Shown one piece after another: positions 1 through 11,229 of a stretch of DNA of 64,000 nt. How positions within the stretch are numbered: the stretch's first letter is position 1; every line of letters starts with the position of its first letter. The position numbers and the translations under genes are program-made. Below the pieces are notes generated by a model. It did not search any database. It saw only the letters and a program-made list of their open reading frames with translations, and was not told the origin of the DNA. Origin of the DNA: Alisma plantago-aquatica (Eukaryota > Streptophyta > Magnoliopsida > Alismatales > Alismataceae); the NCBI GenBank assembly GCA_963693085.1, contig OY856409.1, positions 240,565,058-240,629,057 on the forward strand, in the 5' to 3' direction.

Positions 1-420
1 AGATAGAAGAAGAGAGGCGCTAAAGAAGCGACTTCTGATCGGAGAGGAGCTTGAGATCTGAGAAGATAGCCCGCGAGAGAGAAGGAAAAGCATGCCACAA
101 CACTGCTGGTGTCAAGATCGGGGAGGTGGCACGGGAAAATGAGTTGAGGAGGTGAGGCGAGGAGAGAGTCGGGAGTCGGGGAGGTGAAGCGGGGAGAGAG
201 TCGGGAGTCGGGGGAGCCGCCGCAAGGGAGAGTCGGGCAAATACTGGGATGTTGGCGTCCACATATCTGAGATGTAAGCCCTAATCCCGCTCGGACTGCA
301 TCCTCCGAGTTCCTGGATTTTGTGACTTTTCCCACTCCAGCAAACCAAACATAAACTTTGGCTTGCCGGAGTCCAAAACACAATCCAATAAACCTGTTTA
401 CATCAAACCAAACGTGCCCA
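1..420. mobile_element. End of a non-autonomous DNA transposon, cut by the window edge
   Basis: The right end reads CCAAACGTGCCC near 409-420. Reverse-complemented this is GGGCACGTTTGG, a form often seen at hAT or PIF/Harbinger-type MITE ends. Large-LTR homology begins immediately afterwards at about 431, so this looks like an insertion or boundary. The interior is G-rich and purine-rich with a small tandem repeat. The other end is outside the window, so target duplication and superfamily cannot be tested. Open frames on the minus strand here are low-complexity Ser/Pro-rich and are not taken as genes. Confidence 0.35.
149..212. repeat. Two tandem copies of a 32-bp GA/GC-rich unit
   Basis: 149-180 and 181-212 are near-identical, with core GGAGAGAGTCGGGAGTCGGG. 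It lies inside the terminal DNA-element fragment. Confidence 0.8.
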
Positions 421-1084
421 TTGTGTAACTGGACCAAGGTTAGATATTGATTAGGCAACGTTGGTGTGGCATTAGCTATTGCGAGTTTGCTGAGACTAGT
501 AAACACACACATGCACATGCATATGGACATCTAAAGTTATCAATTAAAATTAAATCATTAGTTAGTATTTGCAAAATCTTGAATAATATTTTAGAAATTG
601 AAATGTTTGGCGTAAAAATTACAATTAGACTTGTGATGATGCATTTTCATCGATTCATGTCAAGTATAATTTAATTGTAACATAAATTTATTTTTCAATT
701 AAAAAAGATAATACAATTTAAATGATCTATTAATGTAAGCGTTGAGATGCAGATATTGCTACATTTGTATGTGAAAATGGAATCTTCATGTTTCAACCCT
801 TTTTGTTAAATATCAATAAAATATTATATATGTACTTTTAAGATGGAATCCATCATCTTAACATAAGATGATATTGACATCCAATGTCTATGGGATTTTA
901 ACAGATTGAAGTAAAAAAAGTTGAGCCTTGATGACCTTCATTTAAATGGATAAAATGGACGTCATCATGATAGTGTACACGTGCAACATCTGAATAGATA
1001 CCATCACAATTCATTAGTTACATACCATATTAACGGAAGCCACATATAATTACTAATTTTAAAATAGCAAAGGGCCCACTTACA

Positions 1085-1275
1085 AACATTCCAGTCGTCT
1101 GAGAACCTTTCTGCGTTGTAGGTGTGGATGGGGTCGTTGTAGTAAGGCTTCATCCACATCATGGCTATGACCTTTGACTTGGCATAACTGAAAGAGGGTA
1201 TAGTTCTTATGCCAACATGTAAGGTGGCAATGGGTGCTCATGGAGTATGTCTTCCCCATTGTTGGCATTACAGTA
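1085..1275 (-). pseudogene. Exon-like fragments of an unrecognised plant gene
   Basis: On the minus strand, a CTCTTTCAG acceptor-like sequence precedes an open stretch containing MMWMKPYYNDPIHTYN, ending at GTTTGTAAGT, which looks like a splice donor. This would be one exon of about 103 bp (1187 down to about 1085). Just upstream (1275-1207, minus) another open stretch reads CNANNGEDILHEHPLPPYM. Both have the composition of ordinary protein rather than transposon sequence. I do not recognise the family. The distance between the two is too short for a normal intron, so the pieces are probably rearranged. Coding origin is inference. Confidence 0.25.
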
Positions 1276-1497
1276 GGTGGCCCGGTATTGAAGTGATGCA
1301 GTTGTAGAGGAGCATATAAAGCAGAAACAACTAATGCATGTTAGAAAGGGAGTACAAGAACAGATGTTAATGACGTTGAAACTTCTCCAAATCATGCTAA
1401 CACAAAAAGAAAGATCGGATAAACACCTCATTCAGCTGTGAAAGATAATCTCGAATGCTACATAATGGAGAGTATTTATGTGTCAAATATATATTTA

Positions 1498-2081
1498 TCA
1501 CACATGTGATCTAAATAAGAAGGAAAGAGAAGACAAGAAGAAATAAGAAGCAATGTACAACAAGAACTGAAACTTGCCAATGTAAACAGTCAATCCTCTT
1601 ACCATTCTCATGCTTTGGTATCTGTCTACCAAAACTGAAACAAGTATTTATGTTATATGTCGTGTAGGAGAACAAACTGATTGCAGCGACTGCAGCATCG
1701 GTACTATTCTCCATGAATGCTTCAGTTTCTGAAAAGAAGGTTTTAGCGATAGTGTACTACATGGAAGGAAAAGGATTCCCGAACCAATCACACATGTGAT
1801 CTAAATAAGAAGGAAAGAGAAGACAGGAAGAAATAAGAAGCAATGTACACCAAGAACTGAAACTTGCCAACGTAAAACAGTCAATCTTCTTACCATTCTC
1901 ATGCTTTGGTATCTGTTTACAAAAACTGAAACAAGTATTTATGTTGTATGTCGTGCAGAAGAACAAACTGATTGCAGTGACTGCAACATCGGCACTATTC
2001 TCCATGAATGCTTCAGTTTCTGGAAAAAAAAAGGTTTTAGCGATAGTATACTACAAGGAAGCAAAGGGATTCCCGAACCAG
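1498..2081. repeat. Tandem duplication of a ~290-bp unit
   Basis: Copy 1 is 1498-1787 and copy 2 is 1788-2081; both start TCACACATGTGATCTAAATA and end near GATTCCCGAACCA. They differ by scattered substitutions and a short A-run expansion in copy 2 (about 2026-2034). The minus strand of both copies is open for 60-80 codons, but neither resembles a known protein. Confidence 0.85.
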
Positions 2082-3680
2082 TATGAGATGTGGGGGTCGT
2101 GATATTATGTGTGGGTGAGAAACATTTTTGAGGAGGGACGTGCGAGTGAGAGAAGACGTGCGGACTACCGGAATGAGGAAATGTGAGCGGGAGTGAGGGG
2201 AGGCAAGAAACGTGGGGTGGTGAGTAGGGGGTTAAGAAAGATAATTGAGTACAGATAAATAAATTTGATATCATTAAGCATGAGATTTATTTATTAATAA
2301 ATACATAAGTGTTCACTTAATGACTCAAAGAAATTGTTCCGTACTTTTCTCATGAGGATATGTTCCTTTCAACCGTAAAACCTTTTCTATATTATATATA
2401 AAAGATGTATCATTATATTCAATAATTTATATGTGAATATTAATAGTCTGTGGAAAATATATTGTTCATGTGGTACAGCTTTGTTGAATAAGATACACGA
2501 AGTATGAGGCGCTTTGTTTTGTTGTGTTGTTGTGTTTGTTCGCTGGAATTTGAATTGAGGCTGAGAGATAAAAGACAGGGAGGCTAGTTTTATTGGAAGA
2601 TACAAATATGGAGATAATGGGAGTAGTTGGTTGGAGTAAGCACGAAGAAAGGAGAGGATCCACATTTTCAAGATCATTCACACCACACATTGTGGGTGCC
2701 TGGAGTGGTGCCTGGAGTGGCAACTTCCATCGTCCGTTTCGTGGCTGATCCCAGGTTGTGGGTTGAGGCCAACTTTAGAGTGGGCAGTTAGTTTTAGCAC
2801 CGACCGCTCATTTGGGACACAAAAGAGTACAAGAAGGAGCTAGAAAGGAAACTAGAGGCACCGTTTCCTCCTTCCTTGTCCACCACAGCGGCAGGCCACA
2901 CCGGAGCGGCTTCGACCTGGAGATGTCGATGACGCCTTGGGTTACAGATAGGCCAGCAACACAGAATAGAAGAAAGAGGAGAACAAGGGGAAAGAGAGAC
3001 AACAAATCGGAATTGAAGTAGGAAATGCAGAGCTGAGGATCGCAGGAGCTAACTGCATGGTATCAGGCCTTTCTGAGGTGGTCAAATTGGTCTAAGAAGT
3101 GGGCTCTACCAGGAGAAGGAGGATGCGATCGGAGCAGGCTCATAGGTGTTTTCCATCACACCATGGCGTCTAAATAGTGTTTTGAAGATCTAGACGAGTC
3201 TGTGGACCTTTGTCCAAGAAGAGGAAAGCTTCTTGTAGAGGCGTGGGCAAGGAGAGACCTTTCCCCACTCCTGGCCTCGGAGGAGCTTCTCCGAGGCTGA
3301 ACTCCAGACATATCTCGAATCAGTTGAGCAACAAGAGTGTTGGATAAATTGGATATTATGATAAATCCCTTTGTTTCGATGATGACAAACATTTCATTCT
3401 TGTTTATCTAACGTGCTACTTGAGTGTTGCAGGAATAAAGTGGATGACAAAGTTTTAGGGAAACTATACGCTTGAATGATTGTAAATGTCATGCAATGTA
3501 ATCAATTGTAAACTTGTACAAACATATAATGTACAAGTACTTAGATCTCATGTAAATCAAGCGTTAGATCTTCCCTAGCCAATCACCACACTTAGATAGG
3601 TCATCCCTTTTAAATAGGATCACATATGCACACTCATGCATTTACTTAGTGCCTAAATTGAAAGATTGAAACAAGGTCAA

Positions 3681-3873
3681 TCTCGGTCGACCAAACTCCT
3701 CGACCGAGACACTCTCGGTCGACAAACTTCTCGACCGAGAATGACCCAAGTAGCCGTTAGACACAGCTGACAAGGTAGTTGGCAGTTGCAAATGAACGTT
3801 GATCCAGAGAGCCTGTCGGTCGACAAAACTTCGACCGAGTAGGTATCTCGGTCGACAAATTGTCGACCGAGAT
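3681..3873. repeat. Four short hairpins built on TCTCGGTCGA / TCGACCGAGA
   Basis: Perfect or near-perfect inverted arms at 3681-3709, 3713-3740, 3816-3838 and 3845-3873, with loops of about 5-9 bases. All lie in U3, upstream of the TATA box. They are CpG-rich in otherwise CpG-poor DNA. Confidence 0.85.
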
Positions 3874-4006
3874 GGTCTCTGACAGCAACTGCAGAATAAA
3901 GCAACTAGCTGTTTCTAACGCACCTAACATATACCTAACGGCTAGTTAAGCACTTAGAAATCCCTAGAAGTTGTCTAGAACGTCCTTAAGCATCTATAGG
4001 CCATTC

Positions 4007-4016
4007 CTATAAATAG
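4007..4016 (+). promoter_or_regulatory. TATA box of the copia-type LTR
   Basis: CTATAAATAG, about 670 bp into the LTR and followed within ~30-50 bp by a plausible start region. Predicted by motif and position only. Confidence 0.55.
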
Positions 4017-4339
4017 GACATGCCTTAGGACACCAAAATACACCTAAGCTACACTTGTGCTATACTTGAGCTTGAATACACATTGGCAATACTATTTTGA
4101 GCAATAGAGCAATTCCTACATTTGCTATTCATTCCCATTTCTCCCATTTCGTGTCCTATAGGCTAGCATCTCCTTACCACAACACTTACACTTCTACACT
4201 CATTGGTTAGGAGATCGATACGCTTGATATAGGCAAATTAAGCCTTGTGCTTCAAAGGATAAGTTGTAATTTCTATTTTCCTTCTTGTTCCTTTTATCCT
4301 TTGTATTCTCCTTGCTACTCCTAGGGTTGGAGGCTGCTG

Positions 4340-4545
4340 ATTGGAGAAGGTTCTTCTCGGAGGAGAAGGTGGACTTCAAGCTACTTCAAGAAGGCTATCG
4401 CACGGGAAGCTACTTCAAGAAGGCTATTGCAACGAGAAGCTACTTCAGGAGGAAGGCTGCTTCAAGGTGGTGCAATTACTTCTAGGTGAAGGCTGCTTCA
4501 AGGTTGGGCGATTACTTCTAGGTGAAGGCTGCTTGAAGGGTTTAG
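4340..4545 (+). repeat. Degenerate ~33-bp tandem repeats in the copia LTR leader
   Basis: About five to six repeats of the type GCTACTTCAAGAAGGCTAT / GGCTGCTTCAAGGT, each about 33 bp, downstream of the TATA box. The small open frames across them come from this periodicity. Confidence 0.7.
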
Positions 4546-4785
4546 GGAGATAATTGTAATTTTATGTAAAGTCCTTGCGAGGTAATAAAATTAAATTCTT
4601 TCCAAATCCCGGTTGGGTAAGCAACCGGGTAGTGGACTGACAACTTTAGTATTTGCTAAAGTTGGAACCACTCTAAATCCTTGTCCCCTTGTCCAATATT
4701 TTGTGGTTGGTTGATTGAGTTTCAATAATTGTTAAAATAATTTTAAAACTCTATTCACCCCCCCCCCCTCTAGTAGTTTTTCAGT

Positions 4786-4797
4786 TGGTATCAGAGC
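4786..4797 (+). other. Primer binding site (tRNA-iMet) of the copia-type element
   Basis: TGGTATCAGAGC begins two bases after the LTR end. This is the standard initiator-Met primer site of plant copia elements. Confidence 0.9.
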
Positions 4798-4830
4798 AGG
4801 CTTCAAGGAACCCTAACCAGGTCTTGAAGA

Positions 4831-5142
4831 ATGAAGGGTGGAGGTGACTACAACCGCAGGCAAAGGAGCAACTTGGACAAACTTTCAACAAGCTGCAATT
4901 GGTGTTTAGGAACAAACCATACAACAATCGGTTGTCCATGGAGAGAAAAGAAGAAAGAGGTCCACAAAAATTGTCTCATTGCTACAACCAATGAAGAAGA
5001 AGAAGAAGAGGTAAGCCTTCTTGATTTATCAAAAGAAGAGCTAATTTCTAGTCTTGAAGAAACACACAATAAGTATATTGAGTGCAAGAAGAAATTAAAG
5101 AAATCTAGTAAAACAAACGATGAGTTTGGGGGAGAATTGTAA
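4831..5142 (+). pseudogene. Remnant of copia gag with a CCHC zinc knuckle
   Basis: A 103-codon frame starts only ~33 bases after the primer site, too close for an intact gag, so most of the N-terminal gag is deleted. Residues about 22-35 form a CX2CX4HX4C zinc knuckle (CNWCLGTNHTTIGC), which binds RNA in gag proteins. A Glu run and a Lys-rich coiled-coil-like tail follow, as in copia gag C-termini. The frame ends by running into the truncated 3' LTR. The GTTTGGGGGAG just before that point looks like the original polypurine tract. Confidence 0.7.
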
Positions 5143-5362
5143 TTTTATGTAAAGTCCTTGCGAGGTAATAAAATTAAATTCTTTTCAAATCCCGGTTGGG
5201 TAAGCAACCGGGTAGTGGACTGACAACTTTAGTATTTGCTAAAGTTGGAACCACTCTAAATCCTTGTCCCCTTGTCCAATATTTTGTGGTTGGTTGATTG
5301 AGTTTCAATAATTGTTAAAATAATTTTAAAACTCTATTCACCCCCCCTCTAGTAGTTTTTCA
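5137..5362 (+). repeat. Truncated 3' LTR of the copia-type element
   Basis: It matches only the last ~230 bp of the 5' LTR (from about 4554). Junction microhomology is AATTGT (4552-4557 against 5135-5140). The outer end TTTTTCA and its AAGAG target copy are intact, so the loss happened after integration. Confidence 0.8.
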
Positions 5363-6577
5363 AAGAGATCGAAGGAGATAGTTGATCTGCCATGATCGGC
5401 CGCCAGAGAAGAGTCAAGGGCAGCGACGCTCACGCTCGGGTTCAAGGTTTGGAGGAGAGGGTTGCCTTATGTCACCGGAGCTAGGTTGGGCGATGGCGCC
5501 TCTAGCGCAGAAGATCAGGGTCGCGCAAGGACGTCTGAGCAGAGGAAGACTTGGAGGCGGCCACTCCATCACCGAAGCAACCCCTCGCGCGTGGCGGCGC
5601 TCTCTTTTGGCGGAGAAATGGGGTCTCGCAAACCCAGCGGCCTGCGCTGGATCGTGGAAGTGTCGGGAAAGAAGGAGAAAGGGGCGAGTAGGGAGAGCCC
5701 TGAACCAGCTGAATCAGTTTTGAACTGGGTCAGGTCCTGAACCGGAAGCTGACTCAAACATGGAGCTGCGCCTCTCATAGGCCAGGTGGCGGCCCATGAT
5801 TGGCTGAAAAGGTAAATCGACCTTTTAAATATACATATATTCAATAATTCGTAGAAACTAGCACGATTATCAGAAAAATGCAAATAAGATACCAAAATTC
5901 TCAGAAAAATGAGTAGAATGCAGTAGAATGATAATATCAGGATTTTGATGCAATAATCACAGTGATATCATGTAAGATGCTATATACTTGTTTAATAGAT
6001 ATTAAATATCAAATAATGACCTAAAATTTTTGAGAATGAATCAATAAATCTATATTTGATACAAAATCCATTTCATGTCATATATTATGATGTTTATGTA
6101 CGAAATCTTGTAATTTTCTCAATATGGCTATTTACGACTAATAACCCTAAATAAAATGTGATAAATACATACGTGCTCAATAAATGATGAAATTTACACA
6201 AAACCCTCATATCATTAATTGGAAGATAATATGTAAATATGAGATCAATTTTATACATGAAATACATGTTATATGAAGTTGACCCTTAATGCATGGGTAG
6301 TAACCCTAATTTGAATAATGTATATAAACTAGGGTTAATATGTGCACAAAAATGATATGGAACCTAATGTTCAGATAATGAATTATAATCAGGAAAATGA
6401 CATTAGTAAGATAAATCTAAGACAAGAATGCAAGTAATGATGCACATATCCTAATGAACTAAGCTAAACCCTAATGGACATACTAGGGTTGAGATGATGA
6501 GAACTGATGATAGTATATATGATCTTGTCTTGATCATGATCAGTTTTAACAAATATATAATTGACACGAGGATATAT

Positions 6578-8393
6578 TAAGCACGAAGAAAGGAGAGGAT
6601 CCACATTTTCAAGATCATTCACACCACACATTGTGGGTGCCTGGAGTGGTGCCTGGAGTGGCAACTTCCATCGTCCGTTTCGTGGCTGATCCCAGGTTGT
6701 GGGTTGAGGCCAACTTTAGAGTGGGCAGTTAGTTTAAGCACCGATCGCTCATTTGAGATACAAAGGAGTATGAGAAGGAGCTAGAAAGGTAACTAGAGGA
6801 ACTGTTTCATCCTTCCTTGTCCACCACAGCGACAGGCCACACTGGAGCTGCTTCGACCTGGAGATGTCGATAATGCCTTGGGTTACAGATAGGCCAACAA
6901 CACAGAATAGAAGAAAGAGGAGAACAAGGGGAAAGAGAGACAACAAATAGGAATCAAAGTAGGAAATGGAGAGCTGAGGATCGCAGGAGCTAACTGCATG
7001 GTATCAGGCCTTTCTGAGGTGGTCAAATTGGTCTAAGAAGTGGGCTCTACCAGGAGAAGGAGGATGCGATCGGAGCAGGCTCATAGGTGTTTTCCATCAC
7101 ACCTTGGCGTCTAAATAGTGTTTTGAAGATCTAGACGAGTCTGTGGACCTCTGTCCAAGAAGACGAAAGCTTCTTGTAGAGGCGTGGGCAAGGAGAGACC
7201 TTTCCCCACTCCTGGCCCATCGCGGCGGCGGGCTCGGAGGAGCTTCTCCGAGGCTGAACTCCAGACATATCTCGAATCAGTTGAGCAACAAGAGATCGAA
7301 GGAGATAGTTGATCTGCCATGATCGGCCGCCAGAGAAGAGTCAAGGGCAGCGACGCTCACGCTCGGGTTCAAGGTTTGGAGGAGAGGGTTGCCTTATGTC
7401 ACCGGAGCTAGGTTGGGCGATGGCGCCTCTAGCGCAGAAGATCAGGGTCGCGCAAGGACGTCTGAGCAGAGGAAGACTTGGAGGCGGCCGATCCATCACC
7501 GAAGCAATCCCTCGCGCGTGGCGGCGCTCTCTTTTGGCGGAGAAATGGGGTCTCGCAAACCCAGCGGCCAGCGCTGGATCGTGGAAGTGTCGGGAAAGAA
7601 GGAGAAAGGGGCGGGTAGGGAGAGCCCTGAACCAGCTGAATCAGATTTGAACCGGGTCAGGTCCTGAACCGGAAGCTGACTCAAACATGGAGCTGCGCCT
7701 CTCACAGGCCACGTGGCGGCCCATGATTGGCTGGAAAGGTAAATCGACCTTTTAAATCAACAGATATTCAAATAATTCGTAGAAACTAGCACGATTATCA
7801 TAAAAATACAAATAAGATACCAAAATTCTCAGAAAAATGAGTAGAGCATGGTAGAATGATAATATCAGGATTTTGATGCACTAATCATAGTGATATCATG
7901 TAAGATGCTATATACTTGTTTAATAGATAATAAGTATCAAATAATGACCTAAAATTATTAGAATACATCAATAAATATAAAATATGATACACAATCCATT
8001 TCATTCATATATTGTGACGTTGATATATGAAATCTTGTAATTTTCTCAATATGGCTATGTACGGCTAATAACCCTATATATAATGTAATAAATACATACG
8101 TGCTCAATAAATAATGCATGAGTTGTAACCCTAATTTGAATAAAGTATATAAACTAGGGTTAATATGTGCATAAAGGATATGGAACCTAATGTGCAGATA
8201 ATGAATTATAATCTGGAAAACAACATCAGAAAGACAAATCTAAGACAAGAATGCAAGTAATGATGCACATATCCTAATAAACTAAGCTAAACCCTAATGG
8301 ACATACTATGGCTGATATGATGAGAACCTGATGATAGTATATGATTTTATCTTGATCAGGTTTAACAAAGATATAGGTGACATGAGGATATAT
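6578..8393 (+). repeat. LTR-internal tandem unit B (second copy, 5' LTR)
   Basis: Starts directly after unit A at TAAGCACGAAG. It is the most divergent of the four units: about 104 bp shorter than unit C, lacking the AATTTACACAAAACCCTCAT segment around 8118, with many substitutions in the AT-rich tail. Its downstream flank continues into the unique LTR end. Confidence 0.8.
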
Positions 8394-8610
8394 CTGATAT
8401 CAGGAATGCGATTAGTTTTGTTTTTTTATCAATGTATGCTATTACCTCTTACTTGGCTTATTATACAATATGCTTGTGTTATGTGGCAGTAAATAATTGA
8501 CATATGGTATTCGATGAAATGATTGTTCTTGTATGATATCTTGCTTGAATTTTCATACTTATGGCCATAAACACATGAAACATAAGATATTTGATCCATT
8601 AAATGATAAC

Positions 8611-8787
8611 ACTAAATCTCTTTGGTAGAATAGTGCATTGATGGAAGTACTAAATCTCTTTGGTAGAATAGTACATGTGAGTACTAAATCTCTTTGGATG
8701 AATAGTGCATTTATAAAAGTAATAAATCTCTTTGGAAGAATAGTACATGTGAGCATTAAATCTCTTTAGTAGAATAGTGCATGTGGT
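8611..8787 (+). repeat. Five ~36-bp tandem repeats near the end of the 5' LTR
   Basis: Unit ACTAAATCTCTTTGG plus AGAATAGT, followed by alternating tails (GCATTNATGGAAGT or ACATGTGAG), so the real period is a ~72-bp dimer. The same array is at 18726-18901. Confidence 0.85.
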
Positions 8788-9391
8788 TGATCAACTTTAC
8801 ATATAATGAAAAATAAGGTTAAAATATGTGTTCTCTTTTGTTAATAAACATCTTTGTGTAAGTACATGCTTTTTCTTATATTTCTTTATAACTGTCAAGT
8901 TTTAGTTTTATCTTATTGCCAAGATATGATGAGAGGTATATAAAAGACATGTAGGCGTACTCAGTATAATATTCTTGAATATTATGTTGACGTGTACCAC
9001 GTGTAATCTTTTATTTATGTTGTGGAGATTTGCTCTTGAAGATCTAAGATAGTTTAGAGTTGTGTGGCAAGCTGATGTATAGGTAGACCTGTTGTCTTAA
9101 GATCATTTCATTTAGTATAGTACATGTACATGTAGAAGTTTGTTGTTCAATTGTAATATCAAATGTTGTAATAATTCATTTTGTAATTATATGTAAAATG
9201 GTGAACATGTGTTGTATAGTTTTATTATTATTCATGTGCATATGCTACTGTTATTTTCCTTCTGACTCCCTCAATTTTCTTCTTCTTAGCCTAGTGTGTG
9301 GTGCTTAAATTGGAATTCTCACTGAGGTGAGGGTTTCAATTTGGGCATCACACATCAGATTAAGTTTTAGTAAATTCGAGGACGTCACAGG

Positions 9392-9403
9392 TGCTATCAG
9401 AGT
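9392..9403 (+). other. Degenerate primer binding site of the large LTR element
   Basis: TGCTATCAGAGT two bases after the LTR end; two mismatches to the tRNA-iMet site TGGTATCAGAGC. Confidence 0.5.
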
Positions 9404-11229
9404 ATGAACAATAAGAAAGTCTGACATTTGCTCATTATGCAACTCAAACTAAAGAAAACCTTGAATTTAATAATCTTTAGGGTTACATTAGTCATCTTTT
9501 AGAGACTAGATCTGACCTAGCCTCTAGGTTAGCACCTAGATGTCTGAGAGCTAGGTCTAGACTTGTGCTTGTTGTATAGCAAGTCCTTAGATATCGTTCT
9601 TTCCTTATAGTACAACAGTATTGGACGTTGCATTATTTGAAAATGATGTACATCACGGGAAGAGAAGCCCTAGAAATATGGCACTCATTGTCTAGAGTAG
9701 CTACAGTAGTCTACACCATGTTCTCACCCTTTTCACTAGTTTTTATGACACTATATTCTCTACTATGTATGAGACACTCGTTTGTAGATTTGGTTTTTGA
9801 TTCCAATCATATCGAACCTCGATAGTTTTCTCTGACGCTTGCTTTATCATAGAAAAACTATATGATATTTTATTATGTATATGTAAATACAAAAATGTGT
9901 CCCCACACATGTATGAGTAGGAAGTGGTCATTCAACCTAAGTGAAAGTGAATGAGATCAATCTAGAAAAGAGAGTAGTTCTAGATTAGATGTATTGAGTC
10001 TTGTTGAAATATATGATAGATGGAATATATGAAATATGTTTTGATGATATGGTATAAGTCTGATCTAGATGATATGAGATGGTTTATGAAGATCAATGTT
10101 TGTCTTTAATGATTTAGATTAAATGTTTAGGATGCAAGATAAACTGGATATGCAAGTATGCATGATTTTGTAAGTTAAGATAAGTTGTAAGTCAACATGA
10201 GCCTTAATCTCTTTCACGAAGGACGACCTCTAGAGTTAGGACCAATTTCAGGGTTAACTCTAGAGAGTGTGAGACCCAGAGGGAGAAGGTAAGAGAACTT
10301 GAACTCTAAGATATGAAAATGATGAGAAATATGCGATATGATATGTCCTAAACTAGAATACTCATGAGCGATTGAGTTGAGTTGCTCTTGTGTGATTCCT
10401 ATAGTCTTCTTGAACCCTAGTTGTCCTTGAGAGGACCAAACCCTAGATATAGAAAAAGGATGTCTATATATGAACATGTGCATATGAATATGAGAACCTA
10501 CTATCTGGGTGAGGGCGAGAGAGAGTCCCAAGACCCTGGAGGACGTAACTATGTTTTAGTTTTTGTGAAGCCTCAAACTCGGGTTGGTGGTTCCTTGTAG
10601 GACTCTAGTGGTATATATGAGATAGACACTTTTAGGTAAGCATGTTTCATGGGTAGAGACATATAATGGTAATGTCAAAGCATGCTTTGGTTTGTGCTTA
10701 TGTGGCTAGAGCTTGTAAGGCTATCACTAGTAACAATGAGGTAATCCGAGAACCCTAGACTAAGAAAGGAAAGATAAAGTATATGCATATGTGATACTCA
10801 TAGAGTTGAGTTAGCTTAAAGAGACTGAGCATGGAACTACCCTCATGATATGGGTCAGGAGAACCTCAATTGGGCTAGATAAATCTTTGATATATGTTTA
10901 ATAAGCCACTCACACAAGTTTGTGTAGCACAACCATGATATATTATATGTAAATCTGATCGTAATATGTGGTCCAATCTGGAGATATTATAATGGATATG
11001 ACATGATGAAAAACCTAGAGATGGTTTAGTAGTTCCTATGTATAGATGTTTAATCATATACATGATTAATGATGACATAATATGGTTAATGAATCTAGTG
11101 ATGCAATCACTAATAAAGTTGGTAACCTAATATGTGAGTGAAATAAGATAATATAAATGATAAACATCAAATTATGTATTAATCTTAGTGCTTTATAAAG
11201 ATGAAGAATATAGTGACAATTGAGAGAGA

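Larger units (their letters stand above)
501..2636. other. 2.1-kb insertion or replacement inside the 5' LTR, with exon-like pieces
   Basis: Homology to the other LTR stops near 500 and resumes at 2668 (shared TCAAGATCATTCACAC). The DNA between has no LTR counterpart. It contains an exon-like stretch on the minus strand (1085-1187) and a 290-bp tandem duplication (1498-2081). I could not define terminal inverted repeats or a target duplication, so the insertion type is unknown. Gene capture by a transposon is one possibility. 2082-2636 shows nothing recognisable. Confidence 0.35.
3338..4783 (+). repeat. 5' LTR of the copia-type element
   Basis: TG...CA boundaries; 1,446 bp. It contains hairpin repeats at 3681-3873, a TATA box at about 4007-4016 and tandem repeats at about 4340-4540. 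A C-run lies at 4758-4769 near the end. Confidence 0.85.
3338..5362 (+). mobile_element. Copia-type LTR retrotransposon, internally deleted, inserted in unit A
   Basis: It begins TGTTGGATAAATTGG and ends AGTAGTTTTTCA, and is flanked by the 5-bp duplication AAGAG (3333-3337 and 5363-5367). The other three units read straight through this site. It comprises a full 5' LTR, primer site, a gag remnant with a zinc knuckle, and only the last ~225 bp of the 3' LTR. Reverse transcriptase, integrase and protease are absent, so it is non-autonomous now. Copia assignment rests on the gag remnant and LTR style. Confidence 0.85.
2637..6577 (+). repeat. LTR-internal tandem unit A (first copy, 5' LTR)
   Basis: The unit runs from TAAGCACGAAG to GAGGATATAT and is joined directly to unit B. 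Without the copia insertion at 3338-5362 and one target copy it is about 1.9 kb. It has a GC-rich centre (about 5370-5780, the likely R/U5 leader of the LTR) and an AT-rich tail. Open frames of 92-113 codons in the GC-rich centre recur in all four units in overlapping frames and probably reflect base composition. Confidence 0.75.
431..9389 (+). mobile_element. 5' LTR of a large LARD-like LTR retrotransposon, interrupted
   Basis: The right boundary is GACGTCACA (to 9389), followed by a tRNA-iMet-like primer site. The last ~1 kb (8394-9389) matches 18510-19505, the end of the downstream LTR. The left edge is truncated: 431-500 matches 14511-14580, so the first ~315 bases of the LTR are missing. 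Removing the insertion at 501-2667 and the copia element, and adding back the missing start and a ~104-bp deletion in unit B, gives about 5.3 kb. This agrees with the 5,309-bp 3' LTR. Assignment as an LTR pair is inference from homology, the primer site and this length bookkeeping. Confidence 0.6.

Noticed and set aside
2808..3005. 65-codon frame starting MLSLFPLVLLFLLFC (also 6749, 14842, 16761), resembling a signal peptide
   Set aside because: It is antisense to the repeated LTR units and its hydrophobic start is the complement of an AGA/GAA-rich stretch. Conservation is explained by the repeat.
5382..5740. Frames of 92-113 codons (also at 7309, 15402 and 17321) repeated with high similarity four times, suggesting a conserved small protein
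   Set aside because: They lie in the GC-rich leader of duplicated LTR units, overlap in several frames and on both strands, and are conserved only because the DNA is duplicated. No protein signature.
8611..8787. CRISPR-like array
   Set aside because: Repeats are ~36 bp with nearly identical, alternating spacers, in a plant LTR; no cas genes. It is an ordinary tandem repeat.
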